Assembly (NCBI GenBank): GCA_046594105.1
Contig: JBKJQB010000242.1
Span: forward strand, 1 to 20,947
DNA: 20,947 nucleotides
Direction: 5' to 3'
Source: JBDSGC01 sp046594105
GTDB lineage: Bacteria; Acidobacteriota; Thermoanaerobaculia; Gp7-AA8
A model generated the notes under the pieces. That model had not been told where the DNA came from. It made no database searches and worked only from the letters and a program-made list of their open reading frames with translations. A program made the translations under genes and the position numbers. Every line of letters begins with the position of its first letter. The first letter of the stretch is position 1. Below, in pieces: positions 1 to 7,894 of the stretch.

Positions 1-3000
1 ATCTCCACCATTCTGCGGGGAGAGAACCCGAATCCGCCCGATTTCGGCGATGGTGGGCCGGCCTCCGCTGCCTACGCGGAGCCGGCGCATTTCGCCATCG
101 ATCCGCGCAACGGGGACATCTACATCGCCGATCGCGGCACGATGCGGGTGCGGAAGATTGACGCGGCGACGATGAAGATCTCCACCATCGCCGGACGGGG
201 CACGATCTATTACGACACCGATTTTTCCGGCGACGATGGGAAGGCCACCGAAGCGAAGCTGAATTTTCCTTTCGGGCTGAGCGGTGTGGCCGTCGACCGG
301 TCGGGCAACGTGTTCATCTCCGACTCGCGAAACAATCGCGTGCGCGCCATCTTCGCCTGCGTCACTGTGGCGGCACCAATTCTCAGCGCCCCCGCCGAGG
401 GGACGCAGACTTCCACCGCACCGAAGCTTTCGTGGAGCAGTGTGCCGGGTGCTTTTCGCTACGACGTGCGGCTGGATGTGACTGGGCAGCCGTCGCGCGT
501 GGTGGCCACCGATCTGAGCGAGACCTCCTTCACTCCGTCGAACCTGGCACCGGGCACGAAGTACTTCTGGCAGGTGGTGGCCAAAGGCGATTCGTTCTGC
601 ACGCCACAGTCGAAGACCGCGTCCGTCGTCCGCTCCTTCACGACGGCCAGCGGATGCGGGGTCGGATCGTTCAACCTGCTTTCCCCGGCAGCGGGCGCGC
701 AGAACGCTGGCGACAGCACCGGCGTCGTGCTCACCTGGGAGGCGGCAGCCGGCGCCGCGAACTACGACGTCTATGTGGGTCGCAACACGCCGCCGCCCCT
801 CGCCGCCACCATCTCCGGAACCACTTACAAGGCGATCATCACGGGACAGGCCTACTGGTTCGTGGTCGCCCATGCCGCATGCGACAGCACCAAAACCGCA
901 TCGACGCCGATCCGATCCTTCTCGACGAACAGCGGACCGGTGTGCGGGGCGGTGCCCACTCTGTCCACGACTTCCCCGGTGGCCGGTGCCGTCAATGTTG
1001 CGACCACCGTTGATCTGACCTGGACTGCGAACGTCGATTTCGACAGTTTCGACGTGTACTTCGGGACCGTTGCTGCGCCGCCGCTGCTCCGGTCGCAGCT
1101 GAGCGGGAAAGCGCGCTCGATCACGCTGCCGTCGCTCACCACAGGAACGACGTACTACTGGCGCGTGGTGGGAAAGAGCAGCTGTCTTCCGGCGGGGGAG
1201 ACCAGTACGGCGGTTGCCGCCTTCACCACCCGCACCACCTGCGTTGCCCCTGGCGCGCCGGTTTTCCAGTTCGTGCCCCAGGCCGCTACGGCCGGATCGA
1301 CCTACGCCATCGTCTGGTCGCCCGCTACGGGACTGGACGCTGACGGCGGCTACCTCGTGGAGCGCGCCACCTCGCCCGATTTCAACAGTGGTCTGGAGAC
1401 GCAGGTGACCACCACGGCGGCGGCGTCATTCGTGGCCACCTCCGCCGGAACGTTCTATCACCGGGTGCGCGGTGTGCCGTCGTGCGATCCCAGCCTGTCC
1501 GGTCCTCCCTCCGACGTGCGGGCGGTGGTGATTTCGGCCGCACCTCCGAACGTGATCTTCACGCTGCAGCCACGCGCGGTGGTCAGCCCGCTCGGCGATC
1601 GCATCGAGGATCATCCGACCACCTTCGCGCTGGAGAATCTCTCCCCCGCGCCGGTGCAGATTTTTATCGGCCATCAGGAGCTCAACGGGTCGCCACCGTT
1701 CTTCCGTATCGCGGAGGACGCTGCGTTCGTGACTCTGGAGCCGCGCAAACCGCGGACGTTCACCATCCGTTTCAGCGGCCCGCCTTCGAATGTGACCGGC
1801 TCGTTTCAGGCGGTGATCTTCGTGGCCTCCACCGGCACGGGCCTGGCGGTGACCCCCTACACATTCGTCAATCTCAAGATCGGCGGCGGCCCCTCGGCCA
1901 CACCACAGTTTGTCGTCGACGGACTGCCAAGCGACTACGCGGCATTCAAAGGCTTCAGTGGCGACGACAGCACCCGGCAGCCGCTTCAGGTGACCATCCG
2001 CAATCCCGGTACGAGCACGATGGATCTGGCGGCGGAGATCGGACCGGAGGCCTGGCTCATTCCGGAGAGTGGGTGGAACGCACCGCTGGCTGCCGGAGCC
2101 TCTCGCGTGGTCAACCTCACCACGCGGCGGTCTCTCGCTCCGAACGGGTCGGCGCTTCCTCGCTACACCTATTTCACCGTGCGAACGAAAGACGGCGCGT
2201 CGGCGCGGCTCCTGGTGCAGGACAACGACGGCATCGCCGTGAATGCCGGCCGCACCACGAACCTCGATGTCAGCTCCCGCTCCTTCATCGTGCCGGAAGT
2301 GGTCAGCGCCACCTCGGCAGGGGGGCATCGCCTGGTTACGCGGATGCGCCTCACGAACCTCGGCGGCGATTCGGTGCAGGCGGAGCTGCTGTTCACCCCC
2401 ACCGGAAGCGACGGGTTCGATGCGTCGGCCGTGCAGCGCGTGGTGGTGGTGGTGCCGGCCAATGATGTCGTCACCATCACCGACCCCACTGTGCAGCTCT
2501 TCGGTCGCGTCGCGCCGCAATCGGGACAGATCGAAGTCCGCCTGCCGCGGGAGCGCGTCGGACTGGTGAACGTGCGCGCCTCCATCGTGGTCCTTGGCGG
2601 CAATGGCGGATTCGAGACCCCGGTGGTCAACCTCGGCGATGGCGCACGGGCTGGTGCGCCTCATCTCATCACCCTTCTGCCGCAGTCCAACGCTTCGCTG
2701 GTGATCGCGGAGACGAGCGGGGCCGACGTAGCGAACGTGCGCGTGACGTCCTACGACGCCAACGGCGCGGCCACCTCGACACAGACTCGGCTGGTGCCTC
2801 GCTACGGCATGCTGCGGTTGACCGGACTGGTCGCGTCGAGGATCGGCATCGAGGTCGAATCGGGCGGTGGATCAGTGGCCGGCGTGGCCACGATCGCAGT
2901 CTCCAGTGGCGAGGCGGGAGCCACGGTGCTCACCCGCCCGGCGGAAGAGCGCGTCGCCGGTGCCGCACTGGCTCGCGTGATGTGGAAAGGCGCGCTGGAC

Positions 3001-3873
3001 ACGAACCCCTCCAGCAGTGTGACGACCGTGGTGCCGGTCTTGACCACACCGGCCTCCGCGGGAGCCGCGCCGACTTACAGCACCGCGCTCGGATTCGTGG
3101 CCCCTGCGTCCGCCGCGGCGACCTTTAGCGCGACCTTCCACAGCAGTTCCGGATTCGGGCCGGTGCCCAAGGTCGACATCAGTCTTCCCGCTGGAGGGAG
3201 CAGAGTGTTCTCCGACGCGTCGAAGGAATTGTTTGGGAACAGCTCGAGCACTCCAGGCAGTATTTTCGTGACCGCACCCGGTGTGGCCAAGGTCTACGCC
3301 GTGCTGCAGTCCGGGAGCGCGAGCGGTGGCGGTGCGTCCACGCCGCTGGCGTCGCTGCCATTGCAGACGACGCTCTCCGACGCCATCAGCGGAGCCTCTT
3401 CATCGGCGCAGAAGCCGCTGTCGTTCGACGGGCTGGAGCAATCGCAGGAGACCACGCGCGGGACCCGCTGGCTGATGGTTCTCAACGAAGTTGGCGGAGG
3501 CAGTGGCACGGTCAGCGTCCGGCTCTACGAGGCCGGCAACCGCAACGCAGCCATCGCCCAGAAGGAAGTTTCCGTTTCGCCGTATCAGCAGTTACGGCTG
3601 GATACCGTGTTCGGCGAGCTTGGTTTGGACGCCGCCGATCGCCGCAAGGACCGCACCAATGTGCAGGTGGTGGTGACGGCAACCAAGGGATCCGCGCGGG
3701 TGACGGCGTCGGCCATGTCCGTCGACAACGTCAGCGGCGACACGCACCTCTTCGCACTCCAGCCGGTGGTGGGAGCGGGCGCTCCGAATGTGAGCCTGGT
3801 GGCCCCGGTGTTCACCCCTCCCGGACCGCCCAAGCCCCCCGAGCCCTCGCGCCGCCGCCCGTCACGACCCTGA
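1..3873 (+). CDS. Large secreted NHL-repeat / fibronectin type III surface protein, 5'-truncated
   Basis: The reading frame is open from base 1, so the true start is left of the window; 1290 residues are visible. Residues 1-120 look like NHL beta-propeller blades (GDGGPA, IDPRNGDIYIAD, VDRSGNVFISDSRNNRVR). About four FN3-like domains follow at residues 125-510, each with a buried-Trp strand (LSWSSV, LTWEAA, LTWTAN), a YxVxV-type strand and a closing FTT/FST strand followed by a cysteine. The next 250 residues resemble immunoglobulin-like anchor domains (ENLSPAPVQIF, IRNPGTSTMDL). The remaining 550 residues are Ser/Thr/Val/Gly-rich beta structure that I cannot assign. The protein ends in a Pro/Arg-rich tail (PPGPPKPPEPSRRR). 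No catalytic motif is visible. A cell-surface or secreted adhesion or scaffold role is inferred from the domain types. It converges on the downstream minus-strand gene. Confidence 0.85.
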   Translation: MSTILRGENPNPPDFGDGGPASAAYAEPAHFAIDPRNGDIYIADRGTMRVRKIDAATMKISTIAGRGTIYYDTDFSGDDGKATEAKLNFPFGLSGVAVDRSGNVFISDSRNNRVRAIFACVTVAAPILSAPAEGTQTSTAPKLSWSSVPGAFRYDVRLDVTGQPSRVVATDLSETSFTPSNLAPGTKYFWQVVAKGDSFCTPQSKTASVVRSFTTASGCGVGSFNLLSPAAGAQNAGDSTGVVLTWEAAAGAANYDVYVGRNTPPPLAATISGTTYKAIITGQAYWFVVAHAACDSTKTASTPIRSFSTNSGPVCGAVPTLSTTSPVAGAVNVATTVDLTWTANVDFDSFDVYFGTVAAPPLLRSQLSGKARSITLPSLTTGTTYYWRVVGKSSCLPAGETSTAVAAFTTRTTCVAPGAPVFQFVPQAATAGSTYAIVWSPATGLDADGGYLVERATSPDFNSGLETQVTTTAAASFVATSAGTFYHRVRGVPSCDPSLSGPPSDVRAVVISAAPPNVIFTLQPRAVVSPLGDRIEDHPTTFALENLSPAPVQIFIGHQELNGSPPFFRIAEDAAFVTLEPRKPRTFTIRFSGPPSNVTGSFQAVIFVASTGTGLAVTPYTFVNLKIGGGPSATPQFVVDGLPSDYAAFKGFSGDDSTRQPLQVTIRNPGTSTMDLAAEIGPEAWLIPESGWNAPLAAGASRVVNLTTRRSLAPNGSALPRYTYFTVRTKDGASARLLVQDNDGIAVNAGRTTNLDVSSRSFIVPEVVSATSAGGHRLVTRMRLTNLGGDSVQAELLFTPTGSDGFDASAVQRVVVVVPANDVVTITDPTVQLFGRVAPQSGQIEVRLPRERVGLVNVRASIVVLGGNGGFETPVVNLGDGARAGAPHLITLLPQSNASLVIAETSGADVANVRVTSYDANGAATSTQTRLVPRYGMLRLTGLVASRIGIEVESGGGSVAGVATIAVSSGEAGATVLTRPAEERVAGAALARVMWKGALDTNPSSSVTTVVPVLTTPASAGAAPTYSTALGFVAPASAAATFSATFHSSSGFGPVPKVDISLPAGGSRVFSDASKELFGNSSSTPGSIFVTAPGVAKVYAVLQSGSASGGGASTPLASLPLQTTLSDAISGASSSAQKPLSFDGLEQSQETTRGTRWLMVLNEVGGGSGTVSVRLYEAGNRNAAIAQKEVSVSPYQQLRLDTVFGELGLDAADRRKDRTNVQVVVTATKGSARVTASAMSVDNVSGDTHLFALQPVVGAGAPNVSLVAPVFTPPGPPKPPEPSRRRPSRP

Positions 3874-3913
3874 CCGCGAGCGCCGCTCCACGCCGCCGCA
3901 AGCCTTTCGGAAC

Positions 3914-3954
3914 GCCGGCTTCCCAGCCGGCCGGTCCGCCGGCATCCTGCCGGC
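3914..3954. terminator. Tandem GC-rich hairpins between convergent genes
   Basis: Two perfect 7-bp stems lie side by side: GCCGGCT-TCCC-AGCCGGC at 3914-3931 and GCCGGCA-TCC-TGCCGGC at 3938-3954. They sit in the 108-bp gap between two convergent stop codons, where a bidirectional transcription stop is expected. Neither stem has a T-run, so intrinsic termination is uncertain. They may equally be a dispersed GC-palindrome repeat of the genome. Confidence 0.5.
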
Positions 3955-3981
3955 CGGCATCGCGAAGACCTGCCTCGTTCC

Positions 3982-5121
3982 TCAAGGCACTGCGCTTTCG
4001 TGAGGAAGTGCGACTGCTGCTCCCTGCACATCAGGAAACGATCGGCGGCCGAAGAACACATGCGCGGCCAGCGCACGAAACGGCGGGGTGCGCAGCAGGG
4101 CGCATCCGAGCTCCAGCACCGCTGGCTGCTGGACCGCGCGGATGGTCCTTCGCATCCATCGCCGGGCGATGAATCGCGTGCGGAAGCGGTCTCCGTTGTA
4201 TTCACGGAGCACGCGCGCGTCTCCTCCGTCGAGATACCGCGCGATCACATCGGCGGCCAGAGTGGAGAGGCGCATGGCTGGATCGAGTCCCCCGGCGGTG
4301 AGTGGAGAGACCGCGCCCGCCGCGTCGCCGGTCAGCAGTCCATTGCGATTGGCGATCCGCCGGAGAATGCCGTTGACCGGGATCAGGCCACCGCGCCGTT
4401 CGAGCACGCGGCCCTGCACCAGATGCGGCACCCGCTTCCGGAATCGCTCCAGCCCGGAGCGCGGATCATAGAGGTCGCCGTACCCGGCCACGCCGGCGTG
4501 CGCCTCTTGGCCATCGGTGACCACCCAGCCGATGTACCCGGGCGCCAGCCGCGGATCGAGAAAGCAGTGCAACGACGGGGGAACGTCTTTTGGCGGCTCG
4601 ATGACATCCTCCACACCGACCAGAAACTCCCGATTGCGATCGAGCGAGAGGGCCGCGGCAATCTTCGAGCGGGGGCCGTCGGCGCCGACGACATAGCGAA
4701 CCGGAACCCGCTCCCGATGCCCTCCGCGCTCGATGGTGAGCCTGGAGTGTCCGTGGAGCGGATCGCATTCCAGCAATCGCGTCGACGGCATCCAGGTCAC
4801 TCCCAGGCGGCTGCATTGCTCGAGGAGATAGAGGTAGATCCAGCTCATGCGGCCGACGCGGAACTCGTCGCGGGGAGCGGTGAGTTGCAGCGGTCGCAGG
4901 CTGGGGGAGTAGAGCACCACCTCACGGATGCCCGGCCCAAGCTGTTCCGGGGGGAGGGGAAAGTCCTCCCAGGTCTTGCGCACGAAGATGCCGGTGGTCT
5001 GGATCCCATCGCACAGCGAGGCCTTGCAATCGATGAGGGCCACCCGAAGCCCGCGAGAGCCGAGGAGCCGGGCGGTCTGCAATCCTGCCAGGCCCGCTCC
5101 GATGACGGCTACGTCAAACAT
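3982..5121 (-). CDS. FAD-dependent oxidoreductase, geranylgeranyl-reductase-like
   Basis: The protein has 379 residues from the chosen ATG at 5121. An N-terminal Rossmann dinucleotide-binding motif is clear (VIGAGLAGLQTARLL, Gly8/Gly10/Gly13, acidic Asp31 at the end of strand 2). VGADGPRSKIA near residue 145 matches the DG motif of the p-hydroxybenzoate-hydroxylase superfamily. GLLTGDAAGAVSPLTAGGL near 261-279 matches the GD motif that contacts FAD ribityl/phosphate. Spacing and length fit the geranylgeranyl/digeranylgeranylglycerophospholipid reductase branch, which reduces isoprenoid chains; the substrate is not shown by the sequence. An upstream in-frame ATG at 5160 would add 13 residues (MLTLYCKVLYNRR) encoded by the promoter and palindrome, so 5121 is preferred. 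No isoprenoid or carotenoid neighbour is visible. A flavin monooxygenase of related fold is the main alternative. Confidence 0.85.
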   Translation of the reverse strand: MFDVAVIGAGLAGLQTARLLGSRGLRVALIDCKASLCDGIQTTGIFVRKTWEDFPLPPEQLGPGIREVVLYSPSLRPLQLTAPRDEFRVGRMSWIYLYLLEQCSRLGVTWMPSTRLLECDPLHGHSRLTIERGGHRERVPVRYVVGADGPRSKIAAALSLDRNREFLVGVEDVIEPPKDVPPSLHCFLDPRLAPGYIGWVVTDGQEAHAGVAGYGDLYDPRSGLERFRKRVPHLVQGRVLERRGGLIPVNGILRRIANRNGLLTGDAAGAVSPLTAGGLDPAMRLSTLAADVIARYLDGGDARVLREYNGDRFRTRFIARRWMRRTIRAVQQPAVLELGCALLRTPPFRALAAHVFFGRRSFPDVQGAAVALPHESAVP

Positions 5122-5127
5122 GCGGCG

Positions 5128-5157
5128 ATTGTAAAGAACTTTACAATACAAAGTCAA
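5128..5157 (-). promoter_or_regulatory. Sigma-70-type promoter with overlapping palindromic operator, oxidoreductase gene
   Basis: Reading the minus strand there is TTGACT (plus 5152-5157), an 18-base spacer, then TACAAT (plus 5128-5133); each hexamer matches 5 of 6 consensus bases. A perfect inverted repeat, ATTGTAAAG-AA-CTTTACAAT, occupies 5128-5147 and covers most of the spacer and the whole -10. Only six bases separate the -10 from the ATG at 5121, so transcription should start at or very near the first base of the start codon, giving a leaderless mRNA. A dimeric repressor or a MerR-type regulator binding there would control the oxidoreductase. The regulator is not identifiable from the window. 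Confidence 0.65.
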
Positions 5158-5272
5158 CAAGACTCTGGGAGCAGTCTCATGGCTCGCCGGTGGGCTGGAA
5201 CGGAGAGGAGAGCGGCGGCCCCGGATCCGAGGCTCCTGGCACAGGTTCCGTCGTCTGCACCGTGACTCGCAC

Positions 5273-5278
5273 TACAAT
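5273..5278 (+). promoter_or_regulatory. Possible -10 element (TACAAT) for the GAF-phosphatase gene
   Basis: TACAAT lies 23 bases before the preferred ATG at 5302, in the divergent intergenic region with the oxidoreductase gene. No convincing -35 hexamer stands 16-18 bases upstream. The same CTACAATG context occurs again before the gene at 10127, which gives modest support for it as a house-keeping -10. Confidence 0.3.
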
Positions 5279-5301
5279 GGGCCCCTCCTCGGAACGTGAT
5301 G

Positions 5302-7026
5302 ATGACCAGAGCGCGGATGAGCAGTCCGGCCGTGGCAGCCCCGTCTGATGCAGGCGGAGGAGACAAGTCTGCGCGCGCGCTCTACGCCCTTCTGGAGCTG
5401 TCGAAGGAGCTCAGTTCGGTCGTCGATCTCGATCACCTGCTCACGGTGATCGTGGAAAAGTCTTCCGCGGTGGTGGAAGCGGAGCGCACCACCGTCTTCA
5501 TCTACGATCCGGAGCGCGAGCGGCTGTGGAGTCGCGTGGCTCAGGGAGTGGAGGGCGACATCATCGAAGTGGCCATCGGCTCGGGCGTGGTGGGAGATGT
5601 CGCCCGCACCCGCAAGATGGCGAACATTCCTGACGCGTACGCCGACCCGCGCTTCCATCGTGAAATCGACCAGAAGACGTCGTTCCGGACGGCGGCGATT
5701 CTCTGCGCGCCGGTCATCGATTCCAAGGGCAGACTGCTTGGCGTCATCGAGAGCATCAACAAAGCGACCGCTGCCCGTTTCGACGAGCAGGACGAGAAAC
5801 TCATGGACGCCCTGGCAGCCCATGCAGCAGTGGCCATCCAGCGCGCCCAGGCCACCGAAGTGCAGCTGGACAACGAACGGTTCGAACAGTCCCTGCGGGT
5901 TGCCAATGAAATCCAGATGCGCATGCTGCCCAAAGGCGAGATCGCTCTCCCCGACGATGCGGCGTTCGCCATGCGCGCGTACATCCGTCCGGCCAGACAA
6001 GTCGGCGGTGATCTCTACGATTTCTTCTGGACTCCGGACTACCTCCGCTTCTGCATCGGCGACGTCACCGGCAAGGGCATCGGCGCTGCGCTGGTCATGG
6101 CCGTCACCAAGACGCTTTTCCGCGCGCACGCCACCCTGCAGGACGATCCGGCCAGTCTGATGTCGGCGATCAATGCGCGGCTTTATGAGGACACGGACCC
6201 GGCCATGTTCGTCACCGCTTTCTGCGGCTTTCTGGATCTGCGGAGCGGACGCCTGGTGTACAGCAATGCCGGTCACGACCGACCCCTCCTGTTCGGTCCT
6301 GGCAAACCGGTGCATCGGATGGACATCAAGTCCGGTCTGCCCCTCGGAGTTCTGCCGAGCTTCCGGTATCTGTCGCAGGAACTGCAGCTGGATCCGGGTG
6401 AAACCATCTTCCTTTACACGGACGGGGTGACCGAGGCAACCAATCGCGCCGAGGAGCTCTTTACCTTCGAACGACTGCGGGACGTGTTATCGGATCTCAC
6501 GGATGCCAGTCCCTCCGCGATTGTGGCCGCGGTGACTGCCAGCGTCGACCAGTTCGCCGGCTCCACGCCGCAGGCGGACGACATCACCATGCTCTGCGTC
6601 CGCTACATTGGCCGTCCGGAGGCCGTGGCCACGTTTCCGCGGGATGCCGTTCAACTGGGCAAGGTCATCCAGTTCGTCACCCCGTTTCTGGACACCCTGG
6701 GGGCCAGTGCCGAAGCACGATACGCAGTGGAGCTATCGGTCGAAGAGCTCTTCACCAACTTCGTCCGGCACAACGCCACGGGACAAGGGGGGATTGAGAT
6801 CCGACTCCAGAAAAGGGGCCAGGATCTGTCGCTCACGCTCACCGACTTCGACACTCCTCGCTTCGACATCCATGAAGACGCACCCGATCCCGGAATCGAC
6901 CGGGCTCTGGACGAGCGAGAGCCCGGCGGTCTGGGGCTGTTCCTGATCAAGAAACTGATGGACCGCGTGGAGTACCGGCACGAAGGGCGTGCCGGCACCG
7001 TAACGCTCTGCAAACGGATGGTGTGA
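5302..7026 (+). CDS. GAF-PP2C (SpoIIE/RsbU-type) phosphatase fused to RsbW-like ATPase/kinase
   Basis: The 574 residues carry three domains. A GAF sensor domain spans about 41-182. A PP2C/SpoIIE phosphatase spans about 205-436 with the metal-binding motifs GGDLYDFF (235-242), GDVTGKG (253-259), TDGVTEA (373-379) and ADDIT (425-429). A GHKL ATPase of the RsbW/SpoIIAB class spans about 445-572, with N box EELFTNFVRH (Asn486), a G1-like DFDTPRFD (515-522) and G2 GGLGLFLIKKLMD. The phosphatase domain should dephosphorylate, and the ATPase domain phosphorylate, a STAS partner, most simply the gene that follows. The G1 box lacks the usual glycine, so kinase activity is less certain. Possible starts are GTG 5296 and ATG 5299, 5302 and 5317; a GGA at 5291-5293 is best spaced for 5302. 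The fusion recalls M. tuberculosis Rv1364c. Confidence 0.9.
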   Translation: MTRARMSSPAVAAPSDAGGGDKSARALYALLELSKELSSVVDLDHLLTVIVEKSSAVVEAERTTVFIYDPERERLWSRVAQGVEGDIIEVAIGSGVVGDVARTRKMANIPDAYADPRFHREIDQKTSFRTAAILCAPVIDSKGRLLGVIESINKATAARFDEQDEKLMDALAAHAAVAIQRAQATEVQLDNERFEQSLRVANEIQMRMLPKGEIALPDDAAFAMRAYIRPARQVGGDLYDFFWTPDYLRFCIGDVTGKGIGAALVMAVTKTLFRAHATLQDDPASLMSAINARLYEDTDPAMFVTAFCGFLDLRSGRLVYSNAGHDRPLLFGPGKPVHRMDIKSGLPLGVLPSFRYLSQELQLDPGETIFLYTDGVTEATNRAEELFTFERLRDVLSDLTDASPSAIVAAVTASVDQFAGSTPQADDITMLCVRYIGRPEAVATFPRDAVQLGKVIQFVTPFLDTLGASAEARYAVELSVEELFTNFVRHNATGQGGIEIRLQKRGQDLSLTLTDFDTPRFDIHEDAPDPGIDRALDEREPGGLGLFLIKKLMDRVEYRHEGRAGTVTLCKRMV

Positions 7027-7028
7027 CC

Positions 7029-7313
7029 ATGCTGGAAATCCATGAAGGAACGAACAACGAGCTGGTGCTGACCGGCCGTTTTGACGCCTCGGAGGCGGAG
7101 AAAGCCAAACTGGTGTTTCTCTCTCTCTCCGAGGGGAAAACGATTGATTTCGCGAAACTCGACTACATCTCCAGCGCCGGACTGGGGGTCCTGCTGGCCG
7201 CTCAGAAGCGGCTGGCCGAGAAGGGGCAGTCGCTCCTCCTGGTCAACGTGAACACCCACATCAAGGATGTTTTCCACTTTTCCGGGTTCGATCAGATTTT
7301 CGACATCCGGTAA
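7029..7313 (+). CDS. STAS-domain anti-sigma factor antagonist (RsbV/SpoIIAA-like)
   Basis: This is a 94-residue single STAS domain, the usual length for RsbV or SpoIIAA. The core FAKLDYISSAGLGVLLAA matches the conserved region around the phosphorylated serine; Ser48/Ser49 are the candidates. In the partner-switching scheme the unphosphorylated form binds the RsbW-like kinase and frees its sigma factor. A GTG at 7023 overlaps the upstream stop codon by four bases (GTGA) and would add two residues. Either start gives tight translational coupling with the fusion gene, so the two proteins are very likely partners. No house-keeping-type target sigma factor (SigB/SigF) is in the window. The next gene encodes an ECF sigma factor, which is not a classical RsbW target. 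Confidence 0.92.
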   Translation: MLEIHEGTNNELVLTGRFDASEAEKAKLVFLSLSEGKTIDFAKLDYISSAGLGVLLAAQKRLAEKGQSLLLVNVNTHIKDVFHFSGFDQIFDIR

Positions 7314-7340
7314 CCAACTTTTCTGCGGCGGCCCTGTACT
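7313..7340 (+). promoter_or_regulatory. Candidate ECF-type promoter element before the sigma gene
   Basis: ACCAACTTTT (7313-7322) is followed by 13 bases and GTACT (7336-7340), and the ATG follows at 7343. Counted as ACCAAC-N16-tGTA, the layout agrees with ECF promoters of the sigma-W kind (AAC in the -35, CGTA-like -10, about 16-base spacer). The same word and spacing recur at 8595. The -10 is only two bases from the ATG, so either the message is leaderless with an unusually close start, or the element acts differently. Confidence 0.5.
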
Positions 7341-7342
7341 TC

Positions 7343-7894
7343 ATGGACGAGGAACAGCTGGATCGAGAGGCGGTAGAACGTTGTCGAGGAGGCGATCTCG
7401 AAGCGTTCGGCGGCCTGGTGGAACGCTATGAGAGACCAGTATTCAACACCATCCTGCACATGGTCGGCGACGGGGAAGACGCTCGCGAGCTCTGCCAGCA
7501 GGTCTTCACAAAGGCCTTCGAGCACCTCTCTTCCTATGATCGCGATCGTCGCTTTTTCAGCTGGATTTACCGGATCGCCGTCAACGAGGCGATCAATCAC
7601 CTGCATGCGCGCCGCCGGCATGTACCACTGGGTGAGGATCTCCAGGAGCGCCTCCCCAACCCTGCCCAGGCGTGCGAAGAGTTCGAACGCTCCTCGCACC
7701 TGCACGAGGCCATCATGCGGCTCGACGAAAACTATCGCGCCGTCATCATCCTTCATCACTTCCTTCATCTCTCGTACGGCGAAGTTGCCGAAGTCCTGCA
7801 CGTTGCGGAGAAAACCGTGAAGTCGAGATTGTTCAGCGCGCGTCAGCTTCTGCGCGTGGCCCTGGAGGCCCGAGGACATGCTCATGCCTCATGA
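7343..7894 (+). CDS. ECF-family RNA polymerase sigma factor
   Basis: The protein has 183 residues, the usual ECF length. Sigma region 2 covers about 25-91, with DARELCQQVFTKAFEHL (2.2) and FFSWIYRIAVNEAINHLHAR (2.3/2.4). Region 4 covers about 120-172, with LSYGEVAEVLHVAEKTVKSRLFSARQLL forming the -35-binding helix-turn-helix. There is no region 3 and no C-terminal extension. It overlaps the anti-sigma gene by 11 bases (17 if that gene starts at 7878), the normal arrangement for a sigma/anti-sigma pair. No Shine-Dalgarno precedes the ATG; upstream lies the ACCAACTTTT element instead, consistent with autoregulation. The subgroup could not be assigned without a profile search. Confidence 0.93.
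   Translation: MDEEQLDREAVERCRGGDLEAFGGLVERYERPVFNTILHMVGDGEDARELCQQVFTKAFEHLSSYDRDRRFFSWIYRIAVNEAINHLHARRRHVPLGEDLQERLPNPAQACEEFERSSHLHEAIMRLDENYRAVIILHHFLHLSYGEVAEVLHVAEKTVKSRLFSARQLLRVALEARGHAHAS

Noticed and set aside
1426..2664. Open frame of 412 codons on the minus strand inside the NHL/FN3 gene
   Set aside because: Its His/Arg/Gly-rich product has no recognisable domain, no ribosome binding site was identified, and it lies wholly within a well-supported gene.
4000..5265. Open frame of 421 codons on the plus strand over the oxidoreductase gene
   Set aside because: It mirrors the real gene almost base for base. The minus strand carries the Rossmann, DG and GD motifs, while this frame shows none.
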